Positions 44,735-51,935 of a DNA stretch of 54,457 bases are shown piece by piece. Position 1 is the first letter of the stretch. Every line of letters begins with the position of its first letter. Below the pieces are notes generated by a model. That model did no database searches. It had not been told where the DNA came from and saw nothing but the letters and a program-made list of their open reading frames with translations. Source of the stretch: a virus; the IMG/VR virus record IMGVR_UViG_3300030294_000047, positions 1 to 54,457 of that record; one strand, 5' to 3'. Position numbers and translations under genes: made by a program.

Positions 44735-45525
44735 ACACCGACATCGTCGAAGATTTGTATGAGATCTTCCCGGTTCGCTTAATTGTGGCCGGGTCAAGAA
44801 CATACGACAATTATGAAGAGTTTGTGCAGGTGCTCGAAGAGTTCATCAAGCAATTCGAAGGCCAGCGCATTCTCTTCTACTCAGGTATGGCAAAGCGCGG
44901 TGCCGACGCCATGGTGGTGCAGTATTGTCAAGAACGACCTGAGCTCAGATACCTGCCGCATCCTGCTGATTGGGATACGTATGGTAAGGGTGCTGGGTTC
45001 ATTCGAAATGAACAGATGGCAGACACAGCCACGCACCTGATCGCATTCTGGGACGATATCTCCCGTGGCACCAAGCACATGATCGACTGCATGCAAAAGC
45101 TGGGTAAGACATTCAGTGTCGTTCACACTAACCAGCCCGAGCACTTCGATCATGTTGTCGGAACCATGCAGCTCGCTAGTTGGAGAGATTGGAAGAAAGA
45201 AGGCTTCAAGGTAGTCGATACCACTGCTAAAAGCGGCATAGAAGCCTTCTCTCCACCTTATGAGTTGGTGGGTGCATGGAAGCGAGGAGAACTCACTGAG
45301 GGTGAATATGAGGCAGCCTATCGAAAGGTCGTCGATGAAAAGAAGATCCAGTTTGCTAAGTACTGGGATCACCTTTTGTCTTTGCCTAAGTTTACTCTTG
45401 GGTGTTACTGTCCTACTGCTGACTTTTGTCATCGTCACATACTGCTCGGTATTGTTGTTCAGTATCTGGAAGACCATGGCAAGTCTGTCAAGGTGCTCAA
45501 CGAGCGTGAAAGGATGAAAAAGTGA
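44698..45525 (+). CDS. SLOG (YspA-type) and DUF488-like fusion protein, 275 aa
   Basis: Residues ~26-142 match the SLOG/DprA-like Rossmann fold: RLIVAGSRTY (27-36), SGMAKRGAD (62-70) and GKGAGFIRNEQMAD (96-109). Residues ~180-262 look like a DUF488-type domain, with GCYCPTADFCHRH (235-247) giving a Cys/His cluster (C236, C238, C244, H245, H247). SLOG domains bind or cut nucleotide-derived ligands; the DUF488 role is not established. Two such domains in one phage protein suggest handling of a nucleotide or NAD-derived metabolite. The start is GTG at 44698 with AAGGGG ten bases upstream, overlapping the previous gene. The stop overlaps the next start (GTGA). Confidence 0.7.
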   Translation: MVAEKYPDQDQLNTDIVEDLYEIFPVRLIVAGSRTYDNYEEFVQVLEEFIKQFEGQRILFYSGMAKRGADAMVVQYCQERPELRYLPHPADWDTYGKGAGFIRNEQMADTATHLIAFWDDISRGTKHMIDCMQKLGKTFSVVHTNQPEHFDHVVGTMQLASWRDWKKEGFKVVDTTAKSGIEAFSPPYELVGAWKRGELTEGEYEAAYRKVVDEKKIQFAKYWDHLLSLPKFTLGCYCPTADFCHRHILLGIVVQYLEDHGKSVKVLNERERMKK

Positions 45526-45761
45526 AGCCCAGAACAAAAGAATTCAGGAATAAAAAGGGACATCATCACACCATCCGAGGACAAGGTCACTGCGATAGGA
45601 TGTCTGAGCTCGGTGTAGTAAGGCTCTTCCACATGTCTCCCAGACAGATGCGCAGGTACTTCGGAGACCTGAACAGACCACTCTATGGCCCGACTTGTTC
45701 TGCATCCAGATGGGTCTTTTATAGAACCGCCCGTGCCTGGACAAGGCCTAAAAGGATTTAG
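45522..45761 (+). CDS. Small Arg-rich basic protein, 79 aa
   Basis: The GTG start overlaps the TGA of the previous gene, and AAAGGA lies upstream. The protein is strongly basic (Arg, Lys, His) and contains a possible metal-binding GHHHTIRGQGHCD. No known domain is matched. It could be a nucleic-acid-binding protein, but its shortness keeps the call uncertain. Confidence 0.55.
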   Translation: MKPRTKEFRNKKGHHHTIRGQGHCDRMSELGVVRLFHMSPRQMRRYFGDLNRPLYGPTCSASRWVFYRTARAWTRPKRI

Positions 45762-45763
45762 TC

Positions 45764-46237
45764 ATGTCACACGTTTCGGATGATGGGGTATCACATATCA
45801 ACATCTATAGCCATGGTAAGACTGAATTGGGTCGAGCATTATCCCACTTCTCTCACTATGGCTTCAATCATCCTCACTATGGTCATTTTGCGAGCCTGGA
45901 AGCATTTTGGTATTACGTTCGCAGTGGTTGTAAGCATGAGGAACTCAAAGACCTTGTGGGACTCACAGCGAAGCGCGTTGGCCGCACCTTCGCTCGAGTG
46001 GAACGTTCAGACTTTCTGCGTCTGATCCACGATGCAGCTAAGATGAAGATTGAACAAAACCCTCGTCTTCTGAAACTGACCATCAAATCCCATCTGCCTT
46101 TCGAGCACTACTACGTTGACAGACAAGGTCCCACACCGAAACCCTTTCATCCGAAAGGCATTGATTGGCTCTCTCCGATGTATGTGCAGATCAGAGAAGA
46201 ACTTAAAGAAAAATACGGAAGCATTGACTATGTCTAA
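45764..46237 (+). CDS. NADAR/YbiA-like protein, copy 1, 157 aa
   Basis: The sequence follows the NADAR/YbiA pattern: THG-type start (DGVSHINIYSHGKTELG), ALSHFSHYGF, then YGHFASLEAFW with Glu46 in the place of the SEHYFQ Glu, GLTAKRVGR with Arg74, and AAKMKIEQNP with Lys95 and Gln98. YbiA/NADAR proteins are N-glycosidases acting on ADP-ribose-like or riboflavin-precursor substrates, and some reverse ADP-ribosylation of DNA. AAAGGA precedes the ATG. A paralogue lies at 49688. It overlaps the next gene by eight bases. Activity is inferred from the conserved residues only. Confidence 0.6.
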   Translation: MSHVSDDGVSHINIYSHGKTELGRALSHFSHYGFNHPHYGHFASLEAFWYYVRSGCKHEELKDLVGLTAKRVGRTFARVERSDFLRLIHDAAKMKIEQNPRLLKLTIKSHLPFEHYYVDRQGPTPKPFHPKGIDWLSPMYVQIREELKEKYGSIDYV

Positions 46238-46622
46238 AATGAAAGAGGTGCTTGATACTCAGGTGCGTTTTTACGATCTGTGCAGGGATGGTTTTGCTGA
46301 GTGTGTCGATATCGATGCCAAGCTATCTGCTCTGTCAAGATGTTTCAAGAGCATGCCTCTAGATATCCAGCTCGTTTACAATGGTGTGATGAATCTAGCA
46401 GAGTACGGATCGCATAAAAGGTATTTGGCACTGTACATAGTGCACGATATCCTCTTCAGGGATCGAGCTGAAGCATCTGCCAAGGATCGAGACGATGGTT
46501 ACTTTGGTGACTTCGTTCGAAAAGAACTCATCGGTCTGGTAGCTATCTTGGAACGCAATCCTTGTTCCTTGGCGGTTGACCACGGATTAAAGCGCCTGCA
46601 CCACAGACGTCCTGAGGCGTGA
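46230..46622 (+). CDS. Unknown small protein, 130 aa
   Basis: ATG at 46230 overlaps the end of the NADAR-like gene, so the two are probably coupled. The protein is helical with a charged surface and several Cys and His residues (LCRDGFAECVD, DHGLKRLHHRRPEA at the C-terminus). No motif is recognised. Confidence 0.65.
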   Translation: MSKMKEVLDTQVRFYDLCRDGFAECVDIDAKLSALSRCFKSMPLDIQLVYNGVMNLAEYGSHKRYLALYIVHDILFRDRAEASAKDRDDGYFGDFVRKELIGLVAILERNPCSLAVDHGLKRLHHRRPEA

Positions 46623-46684
46623 AGCGATCATTCTATGAATGGTTAGCCGGATTTTTGTATCTGGCAATTACACGGGAGATACAA

Positions 46685-47359
46685 ATGCCAGGGAATCGAA
46701 AAGCTGCAGAGGCCGTAGTGTTGACATGGATAGCCAAGATCGTTCCAGGTGACAAATTCAATGTCGACATGTATAAGCAAATGTTTGCTAGCATGTCTGA
46801 CAAGGAGTTTGAAGTCTGGATTCGTGAGTTGGAAGCCAATGATGGAGAAGGTTTATCCTACCAGATGCCCAACATGGGAGAGAAAGCTCTTTCAGTGGAA
46901 CGCAACCTCGCTCTTGCAAAAGAGATGGGGCATGACTTCTTCGAACATCTGTGGATTGTCAACCCTGCATCAGGTGTGCGGTACAAGACACCTGAGAAAT
47001 ACATGATTCTGGATCTGCCGATCAGACGCCAGGCTCAGCTTCTTGTCAAGAAGATCTCAATCCCTTCGGACAACAAATCCATCGACAATCTCTCTGGTCA
47101 GCCTACGGGCAATTCCAAGGGAGCGAAGATCTCGTACCCTGAAGTCCAGGTGATGCAAGCTTTGGGTCTTTCCAAAGCACTGGTGGAGTTCATGAAGTAT
47201 CGGGGTGGGGATCTGGAAGGATTCAACGCCATGAACAACTCCATCAGCAATACTGGTGGTGTTCGTCTGGATGCACTTGATCAATTGGGTACTGAAACCA
47301 CAAGCACGGTTACTTTGAAAACTGTGCTCACGGGTATGCATCTGAAGAGTACCCTGTAA
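46685..47359 (+). CDS. RNA polymerase beta subunit, C-terminal fragment (split multisubunit RNAP), 224 aa
   Basis: The stretch from ~105 to 180 lines up with the bacterial beta C-terminal region: EKYMILDLPIRRQAQLLVKK for 'yMYMLKLhHLVdDK', NLSGQPTGNSKGAKISYPEVQV for 'tgQPlgGKaqfGGQRfGEMEV', then a helix and a closing LKTVLTGMHL. This is the part of beta that meets the clamp and beta'. phiKZ-like phages split beta in this way; gp149 of the virion enzyme is the likely counterpart, which is an inference. ATG at 46685 has GGGAG upstream. A GTG at 46619 would add 22 residues but has a poorly spaced site. Confidence 0.65.
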   Translation: MPGNRKAAEAVVLTWIAKIVPGDKFNVDMYKQMFASMSDKEFEVWIRELEANDGEGLSYQMPNMGEKALSVERNLALAKEMGHDFFEHLWIVNPASGVRYKTPEKYMILDLPIRRQAQLLVKKISIPSDNKSIDNLSGQPTGNSKGAKISYPEVQVMQALGLSKALVEFMKYRGGDLEGFNAMNNSISNTGGVRLDALDQLGTETTSTVTLKTVLTGMHLKSTL

Positions 47360-47375
47360 TAGCGAGGATTAGGCA

Positions 47376-48299
47376 ATGAAAGAACCAAAAGCTCTGAGCA
47401 TCTATGTTGACATCGATGCACTACTTGACTTTCGCATTGCCACCATCGCCAGCATTTCCGAAGAAGCCGCTGTTCGTATCCTCAAGAATGGATACCACGA
47501 ACGTATCACGGATGTGTTCGACGGCATAGACGAGTCTCAATACCACGACCTCTATAAAAGGCGTGGTATTGAGACTGTCGGTCAATCGAGAATGACTTCG
47601 ATGGTGTTTATCCTGAAGTCTTTCATTGCTGAGATAGCCAATGAGAGTATCAACGGGATGGGAGTGCGAGCAAAGCTTACGATCAATACCTACCCTGTCG
47701 AGTTCGATGAGGAGGTTCAGATCGCTTATGCTGGAGCCATGAACTACTGGCTCGGCGACGAGGTCGATATTCAGTTTGTGAGTCATTCTCCTGAGGAGTT
47801 CGATCACGACAAGCTGATTGAGTACGTCGCAGTGGTCAAGTACGAGTACGGTGAGTGGCTCAACAATGTCATTCCTGACTTGATCACCAAGCCCTGTCGC
47901 AACACCATTTTGATAGTGCCTTCGATCTTCTTCGAGAAAAAGCTCTCTGTAGAGGAATGGAAAGAAGAATCCAAGAAATCCTTCAATCCATTCGAAGCAC
48001 TGCAACAGCAACTGATGCTTTTGATTCAGCTCAACGTGGTCGATACCAAGTTCTACTCCATCATCAGGCCTGAAGATCTGACCTGGTTGGACGATGGAGC
48101 TGCGCAGAAGGTGAGAGCTGCTCTGAATGGGGAGATGACTAATCCTCATCCGCAATCGCAGGACGAGTCTCCGAAGCCTCCTTCTCCGTCGGAAAGAAGT
48201 CCTGAGAATCAAGAACATCCGCGTGAAACTGAGCTTCCCCAGGAACCACATCAGGATCAGGAAATTCCTCCGGAAGAACCGGAATTTCTCGCTCTATAG
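47376..48299 (+). CDS. Unknown protein with a Pro/Glu-rich tail, 307 aa
   Basis: GAGG precedes the ATG. The first ~250 residues look folded, with alternating strands and helices (SIYVDIDALLDFRIATIAS, KLTINTYPVEFDEEVQIAYAG). The last ~55 residues are a low-complexity Pro/Glu/Ser tail (SPKPPSPSERSPENQEHPRE). That tail is encoded antisense to the C-terminal part of the minus-strand gene at 48139, a 161-base overlap. No family is recognised. It follows the RNAP fragment by 16 bases, in one operon. Confidence 0.75.
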   Translation: MKEPKALSIYVDIDALLDFRIATIASISEEAAVRILKNGYHERITDVFDGIDESQYHDLYKRRGIETVGQSRMTSMVFILKSFIAEIANESINGMGVRAKLTINTYPVEFDEEVQIAYAGAMNYWLGDEVDIQFVSHSPEEFDHDKLIEYVAVVKYEYGEWLNNVIPDLITKPCRNTILIVPSIFFEKKLSVEEWKEESKKSFNPFEALQQQLMLLIQLNVVDTKFYSIIRPEDLTWLDDGAAQKVRAALNGEMTNPHPQSQDESPKPPSPSERSPENQEHPRETELPQEPHQDQEIPPEEPEFLAL

Positions 48300-48666
48300 G
48301 AGCAATGGCTCTGCGAGCTGCTGCGAGAACCGGGTCTTTAAGAAGCTTGGCAATCATGGCAGCAGCTTGAACGCCAGCATCCCCGGCTTTCTTGTCGGCC
48401 TTGATACGCATGTTGCCCAGAGCCGCTCTATCCATATCACCCAGGGCTTGCAGAAAGAATGATCTGTCAACCTTGTCATCACTGACCTTACCGTCTTTAT
48501 TGATGAGACTATTGACAAATTGACGACGCAGGCCTTGGGTATATTTCAGAACTTCTTGATCCTCATCCTGAACATTCTGAGATTCTTCAGGTTTGACTTC
48601 TGCATCCAGAACTTCAGCAGTTGGGAGCTCTTGAGGCTCATCTGCCGGGAAAACTTCGACTGTCAT
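48139..48666 (-). CDS. Unknown acidic protein, 175 aa, overlapping the 47376 gene antisense
   Basis: ATG at 48666 (MTVEVFPADEP) has GGAG upstream. The N-terminal ~55 residues are acidic and disordered. The middle is a helical folded part (DRSFFLQALGDMDRAALGNMRIKADKKAGDAGVQAAAMIAKLL), and the C-terminus is acidic and Pro-rich. Its last 161 bases run antisense to the plus-strand 47376 gene. Both frames look real because each has a good ribosome binding site and a folded N-terminal part. The middle segment resembles small helical DNA-packaging proteins, but this is not enough for a call. Confidence 0.65.
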   Translation of the reverse strand: MTVEVFPADEPQELPTAEVLDAEVKPEESQNVQDEDQEVLKYTQGLRRQFVNSLINKDGKVSDDKVDRSFFLQALGDMDRAALGNMRIKADKKAGDAGVQAAAMIAKLLKDPVLAAARRAIAPIEREIPVLPEEFPDPDVVPGEAQFHADVLDSQDFFPTEKEASETRPAIADED

Positions 48667-48695
48667 GATTGACTCCAATTGTATGCTCTAAGTTT

Positions 48696-48714
48696 TTTCA
48701 AACACTCATTACTT
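48696..48714 (+). repeat. Copy 2 of the 19-base intergenic repeat
   Basis: TTTCAAACACTCATTACTT matches 7004-7022 at 18 of 19 bases. It lies in the 65-base divergent gap between the 48139 and 48732 genes, 17 bases before the GTG start at 48732. A promoter or regulator-site role is plausible. Confidence 0.45.
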
Positions 48715-48731
48715 TACAGTGGAGGTAAAGA

Positions 48732-49262
48732 GTGAAAGGATTTTTCTATGCTGTTAGACGGTTTCTTTATCGCGCAAACTTGCGCTCGATACTGAGACGC
48801 GTCAGCTCACATGATATATCGCTCACATCCCAGAGAGATTTCGAAATCCTGATGGATTCTGCTCTGGAAATCTGTCGTGCGATAGATCCACAATACATAA
48901 TTGAAAAGGAGGACTTTCTCAAATCTCAATACGAATTTGAAGCAGTCGCATCATCCATAGATTCTGTGATCAATCATCTGAATGACTTCAGGCACTTGAT
49001 GAGGAAAGGAGATGCTGTAAATACTGATCGGTATCGCGAGACACAGCATACCGACCTGATAAAGTTCTTTGTGTCACATAAAGGTGCTTACCTGGATGTT
49101 ACAGTTCAGTGGACAGCCCTACAAAAAGCTATTTTTCAATTCATTGAAGAATACCAAAAACTCAGTGATAAAGCACTTGAGAGCTATTATCACAGACAAG
49201 GCTTGCGTTTGGTAGACCATCTTTGCCAGACGTTGACAAGGATTGCCTATTTCCTCGTATAG
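48732..49262 (+). CDS. Unknown helical protein, 176 aa
   Basis: GTG start with GAGG upstream. The N-terminal ~25 residues are very basic (KGFFYAVRRFLYRANLRSILRR), perhaps binding nucleic acid or a membrane surface. The remainder is amphipathic helix (FEAVASSIDSVINHLNDFRHLM, WTALQKAIFQFIEEYQKL). No known domain is found. First gene of a plus-strand run that leads to the second NADAR-like gene. Confidence 0.65.
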   Translation: MKGFFYAVRRFLYRANLRSILRRVSSHDISLTSQRDFEILMDSALEICRAIDPQYIIEKEDFLKSQYEFEAVASSIDSVINHLNDFRHLMRKGDAVNTDRYRETQHTDLIKFFVSHKGAYLDVTVQWTALQKAIFQFIEEYQKLSDKALESYYHRQGLRLVDHLCQTLTRIAYFLV

Positions 49263-49270
49263 GAGTAAGC

Positions 49271-49678
49271 ATGAGTATAAATGACGAGATTGATCCAATA
49301 GAGAAGATCATCTCAGATGGCGACAATCTAGTCGGGAACTGTTTGGGTATTGGAGGAATACTCAGTCGGTTATTCCGAATGATGATTGGACGGATTGTTC
49401 CGAAAACTAGCATCTGGACTTCTTTGGTTTACCAGTATTTGGTAAACCCCAGTCACGGTATTCCGGATAACCGTAAGGACAGAGGTTCCAATAAAGGGAA
49501 TCTCAATAAGGAGTTTGGACGTAGAAAGATGACCTGGAAGGTACTCTGTAAAGGGTTCCGAATTCTCCAGATCACTGATGTGGAATTTAGCGTCAGGTGG
49601 AAGCGTAGGGATTGCCCGGAGTGGGAACATCTGAGTATTCCTGTGATCCTCGAAGACATGCCTGATGATGAACAATAA
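49271..49678 (+). CDS. Unknown small protein, 135 aa
   Basis: ATG at 49271 has AGGAG upstream, eight bases after the previous stop. The sequence is mixed: an acidic N-terminus, a hydrophobic central part (LGIGGILSRLFRMMIGRIV) and a basic middle with many Lys and Arg (DNRKDRGSNKGNLNKEFGRRK). Not a recognised family. Confidence 0.65.
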   Translation: MSINDEIDPIEKIISDGDNLVGNCLGIGGILSRLFRMMIGRIVPKTSIWTSLVYQYLVNPSHGIPDNRKDRGSNKGNLNKEFGRRKMTWKVLCKGFRILQITDVEFSVRWKRRDCPEWEHLSIPVILEDMPDDEQ

Positions 49679-49687
49679 GAGAAAATT

Positions 49688-50257
49688 ATGTCCGGAAAAC
49701 AACTTGCAAAACCAAGAAATCCATCAGCACCTGTCGAAGAGATCTCGCTCGTCGAAGACATGGCAAACTTCAGTTTGAGCGAAGTTGAAAATGACGGAGT
49801 GACCCACATCAACATCGATGATGCTTCCCGTACGGAACTCGGACAGTTGCTTGGCACTCTGGCTGAAACTCCTTTCACACACCCTATCTACGGACCTTTC
49901 CGGACGCTTGAAGGATTCTGGCGTTGGGTATGTGCGGAGAATCGCCAACAGCATGACCAACTTCGCAGCATCTCCGGTCTGTCAGCTCACCAGTATGGTA
50001 AGCAAAAGACCAAGCAAGTCAAGATTGCAAACTTCCGTCGTGAAATCATTCTGGCCAGCTACTACAAAATCACCCAAAACCCCAATCTCGAATACCTGCT
50101 GGTATCGTCGTCTCTGCCTTTCAAGTCGTACTACCTGCATGGCCCCAACAGGATTCTGGTTCACAGCACTCACTGCAATTGGTTGATCGAAGGCCTGACT
50201 CACATCCGCGAATACCTGCAAGGTGATCGCAAGAAAGAGTTTGATCCGAAGAAGTAA
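49688..50257 (+). CDS. NADAR/YbiA-like protein, copy 2, 189 aa
   Basis: A paralogue of the 45764 gene. Shared units are DGVTHINIDDASRTELG, PFTHPIYGPFRTLEGFW (Glu75 kept), ISGLSAHQYGKQ and YYKITQNPNLEYLL (Lys127, Gln130 kept). The GR of copy 1 is changed to GK here (Lys105), which may alter substrate or abolish activity. It has an extra N-terminal ~30 residues. The two copies lie 3.5 kb apart in the same strand run. A strong hairpin ends the unit. Confidence 0.6.
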   Translation: MSGKQLAKPRNPSAPVEEISLVEDMANFSLSEVENDGVTHINIDDASRTELGQLLGTLAETPFTHPIYGPFRTLEGFWRWVCAENRQQHDQLRSISGLSAHQYGKQKTKQVKIANFRREIILASYYKITQNPNLEYLLVSSSLPFKSYYLHGPNRILVHSTHCNWLIEGLTHIREYLQGDRKKEFDPKK

Positions 50258-50266
50258 GTACCCATT

Positions 50267-50304
50267 CCATACCACCTAGAGACATGTGTCTCTAGGTGGT
50301 ATGG
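50267..50304 (+). terminator. Terminator after the second NADAR-like gene
   Basis: An 18-bp perfect stem (CCATACCACCTAGAGACA with TGTCTCTAGGTGGTATGG) has a two-base nominal loop. A T-rich run (TTATTTCTTTTTTT) follows some 9 bases later. This is the longest stem in the window. Confidence 0.85.
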
Positions 50305-50377
50305 GTATGAGCTTATTTCTTTTTTTGCCCTTTGGGTCAATCATTTGACTAAATCATTGATCCCAGAGAGGTTCATA

Positions 50378-51466
50378 ATGGCAATCCCTCGCCTTGCAAC
50401 TACCGTATTCTCAACAGGTGCAGATGACAGCACTGCCACTGTTGACGTTTATAACGCCAGCGGTAATAATGCTGTTGTTTCATCCGTTGAGTCAGTTACC
50501 ACCAAGCCATCCGCGGATGTCTTGGACACCATTAAGAGCAGCAACACCAAGATCACTGGTTCCAATCTGACTGATGTAATTGCACTGGCTAAGACGGCAG
50601 CGTCAACAAAATCAGTCTCTCAAGTATTGCAAAGGCTGGCAAGCAATTCCACCACTTCGAACTTGCTCACTGGTCTTACCAAGTCAGCGAGCACATCTGT
50701 AGCATCAGCGTGTGCTGCACTGGGCATGTCAGACAAGCTCAGCACTAACATCGGTGGTGTGGTATCCAATATCAATGTAGGTAATCTGACGAGTGTAACG
50801 TCATTGCAGTCAATGGCGAAAAATATCACTGGCGTCAATACATTGAAGATCACGGACACCAGCGCAGCAATTACGGCAGGGGCAGCTTTGCTCAACACTG
50901 CTAGCAAGCTCGGTGTTCAGGGTTTGTCTGGAACAGTGCTCAATGCATCCAGTGAGAAGGGCGTCATCGACTCTATCACGAAGATGGCTGCTAACTCAGC
51001 TGCTAAGTACGCTAACAGCATTGATCTCAAGTCCATGGTGGGTTTGAGTACCAAGGGTGCTGCTGAGTGTGCCAGTCCTTCACTAGTGAGTACGTACGCC
51101 ACCAGTTTCCAGACCACGGATGCTGCCTCTATCTCTGATAAGGTGTCGTCCTATACGAGTTCATTCTCCACGTTCACAGCGGTCGATCCTACGTGGAATG
51201 TGGCAACACGTAACCCTCTGAGTACTACTCCTGAAGTGTGCACGGATATTTCATCTCTGCTCACGAGTAGCTCGGACCCCACATCTGGTTTTAAGTCTGT
51301 GATAGCGGCAGGTGCAACAGGATCGAAAGATGATAAGTCTGTCGATTACTTGCTTGCAACGCAATTGACAACCGATGATGTAACATCGAGTATTTCGGAT
51401 GCATCCAGTAAAAATGGTCTTAATCTGTCGAGCAGTGTGTCGAGTCAGATCACGACCTTCTTTTAA
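50378..51466 (+). CDS. Probable virion protein rich in Ser, Thr and Ala, 362 aa
   Basis: ATG at 50378 (MAIPRLATTVFSTG) has GAGAGG upstream; the frame can extend 11 residues further without a site. Composition is dominated by Ser, Thr, Ala, Val and Asn with few charges, and repeated SVxSxxx/ITxTxA runs suggest extended beta or a fibrous structure. No enzyme motif is seen. It lies beside other virion-like genes. An extended fibre-like or tail component is the best guess. Confidence 0.7.
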   Translation: MAIPRLATTVFSTGADDSTATVDVYNASGNNAVVSSVESVTTKPSADVLDTIKSSNTKITGSNLTDVIALAKTAASTKSVSQVLQRLASNSTTSNLLTGLTKSASTSVASACAALGMSDKLSTNIGGVVSNINVGNLTSVTSLQSMAKNITGVNTLKITDTSAAITAGAALLNTASKLGVQGLSGTVLNASSEKGVIDSITKMAANSAAKYANSIDLKSMVGLSTKGAAECASPSLVSTYATSFQTTDAASISDKVSSYTSSFSTFTAVDPTWNVATRNPLSTTPEVCTDISSLLTSSSDPTSGFKSVIAAGATGSKDDKSVDYLLATQLTTDDVTSSISDASSKNGLNLSSSVSSQITTFF

Positions 51467-51476
51467 GGAAGGAATG

Positions 51477-51881
51477 ATGTCAGCCAGGGCTTTGTTTGAA
51501 CACTATTTTGATGCTTGCACGGATGTCTATACGGGCCGTATTTATCACCCTGACCAGCTCGATGGATTGATGAGCGATGAACATCCTGAGATTGCAGCCA
51601 GTCGTGTTTGTAAGTACGAGTACTATGCCGAGAGTCGGTTTGGCACCTGTTCTTACAAGATCCTGATCATCGGAACGGTCTTGGGACCCGTCTACATTGT
51701 CAAGGCTCCTGATGAGTTTGGTGGGCAGTTAACCTACAAGTGCTCAAAAGAGCTGGACATGATCATGTCTTTTCCTGACATGACTGTGACGCATGAAGTT
51801 ATGAATCGCTTCTTCTCCCCATATGGCAACATCAATGACTGGCTGGTTTCTGTTTATCAATCACTTGACAAAGTGATGTGA
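51477..51881 (+). CDS. Unknown small protein, 134 aa
   Basis: ATG at 51477 has AAGGAAGGA just upstream; ATG at 51474 is adjacent and also possible. The protein is alpha/beta, with several Cys and Tyr residues and a central hydrophobic strand (YKILIIGTVLGPVYIV). It closely follows the 50378 gene. No family is recognised. Confidence 0.65.
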   Translation: MSARALFEHYFDACTDVYTGRIYHPDQLDGLMSDEHPEIAASRVCKYEYYAESRFGTCSYKILIIGTVLGPVYIVKAPDEFGGQLTYKCSKELDMIMSFPDMTVTHEVMNRFFSPYGNINDWLVSVYQSLDKVM

Positions 51882-51889
51882 TTGCTGCT

Positions 51890-51928
51890 CTCTCTATCCT
51901 ACTCCCGTGAAAGGAGTAGGATAGAGAG
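51890..51928. terminator. Bidirectional terminator between convergent genes
   Basis: A perfect 16-bp stem (CTCTCTATCCTACTCC with GGAGTAGGATAGAGAG) has a seven-base loop. It lies between the plus-strand gene ending at 51881 and the minus-strand gene ending at 51936. Confidence 0.85.
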
Positions 51929-51935
51929 TATGCAG

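Noticed and set aside
46619-46684. GTG start at 46619 for the RNAP C-terminal fragment
   Set aside because: A ribosome binding site lies only one base from that GTG. ATG 46685 has a well-spaced GGGAG. The longer form cannot be ruled out.
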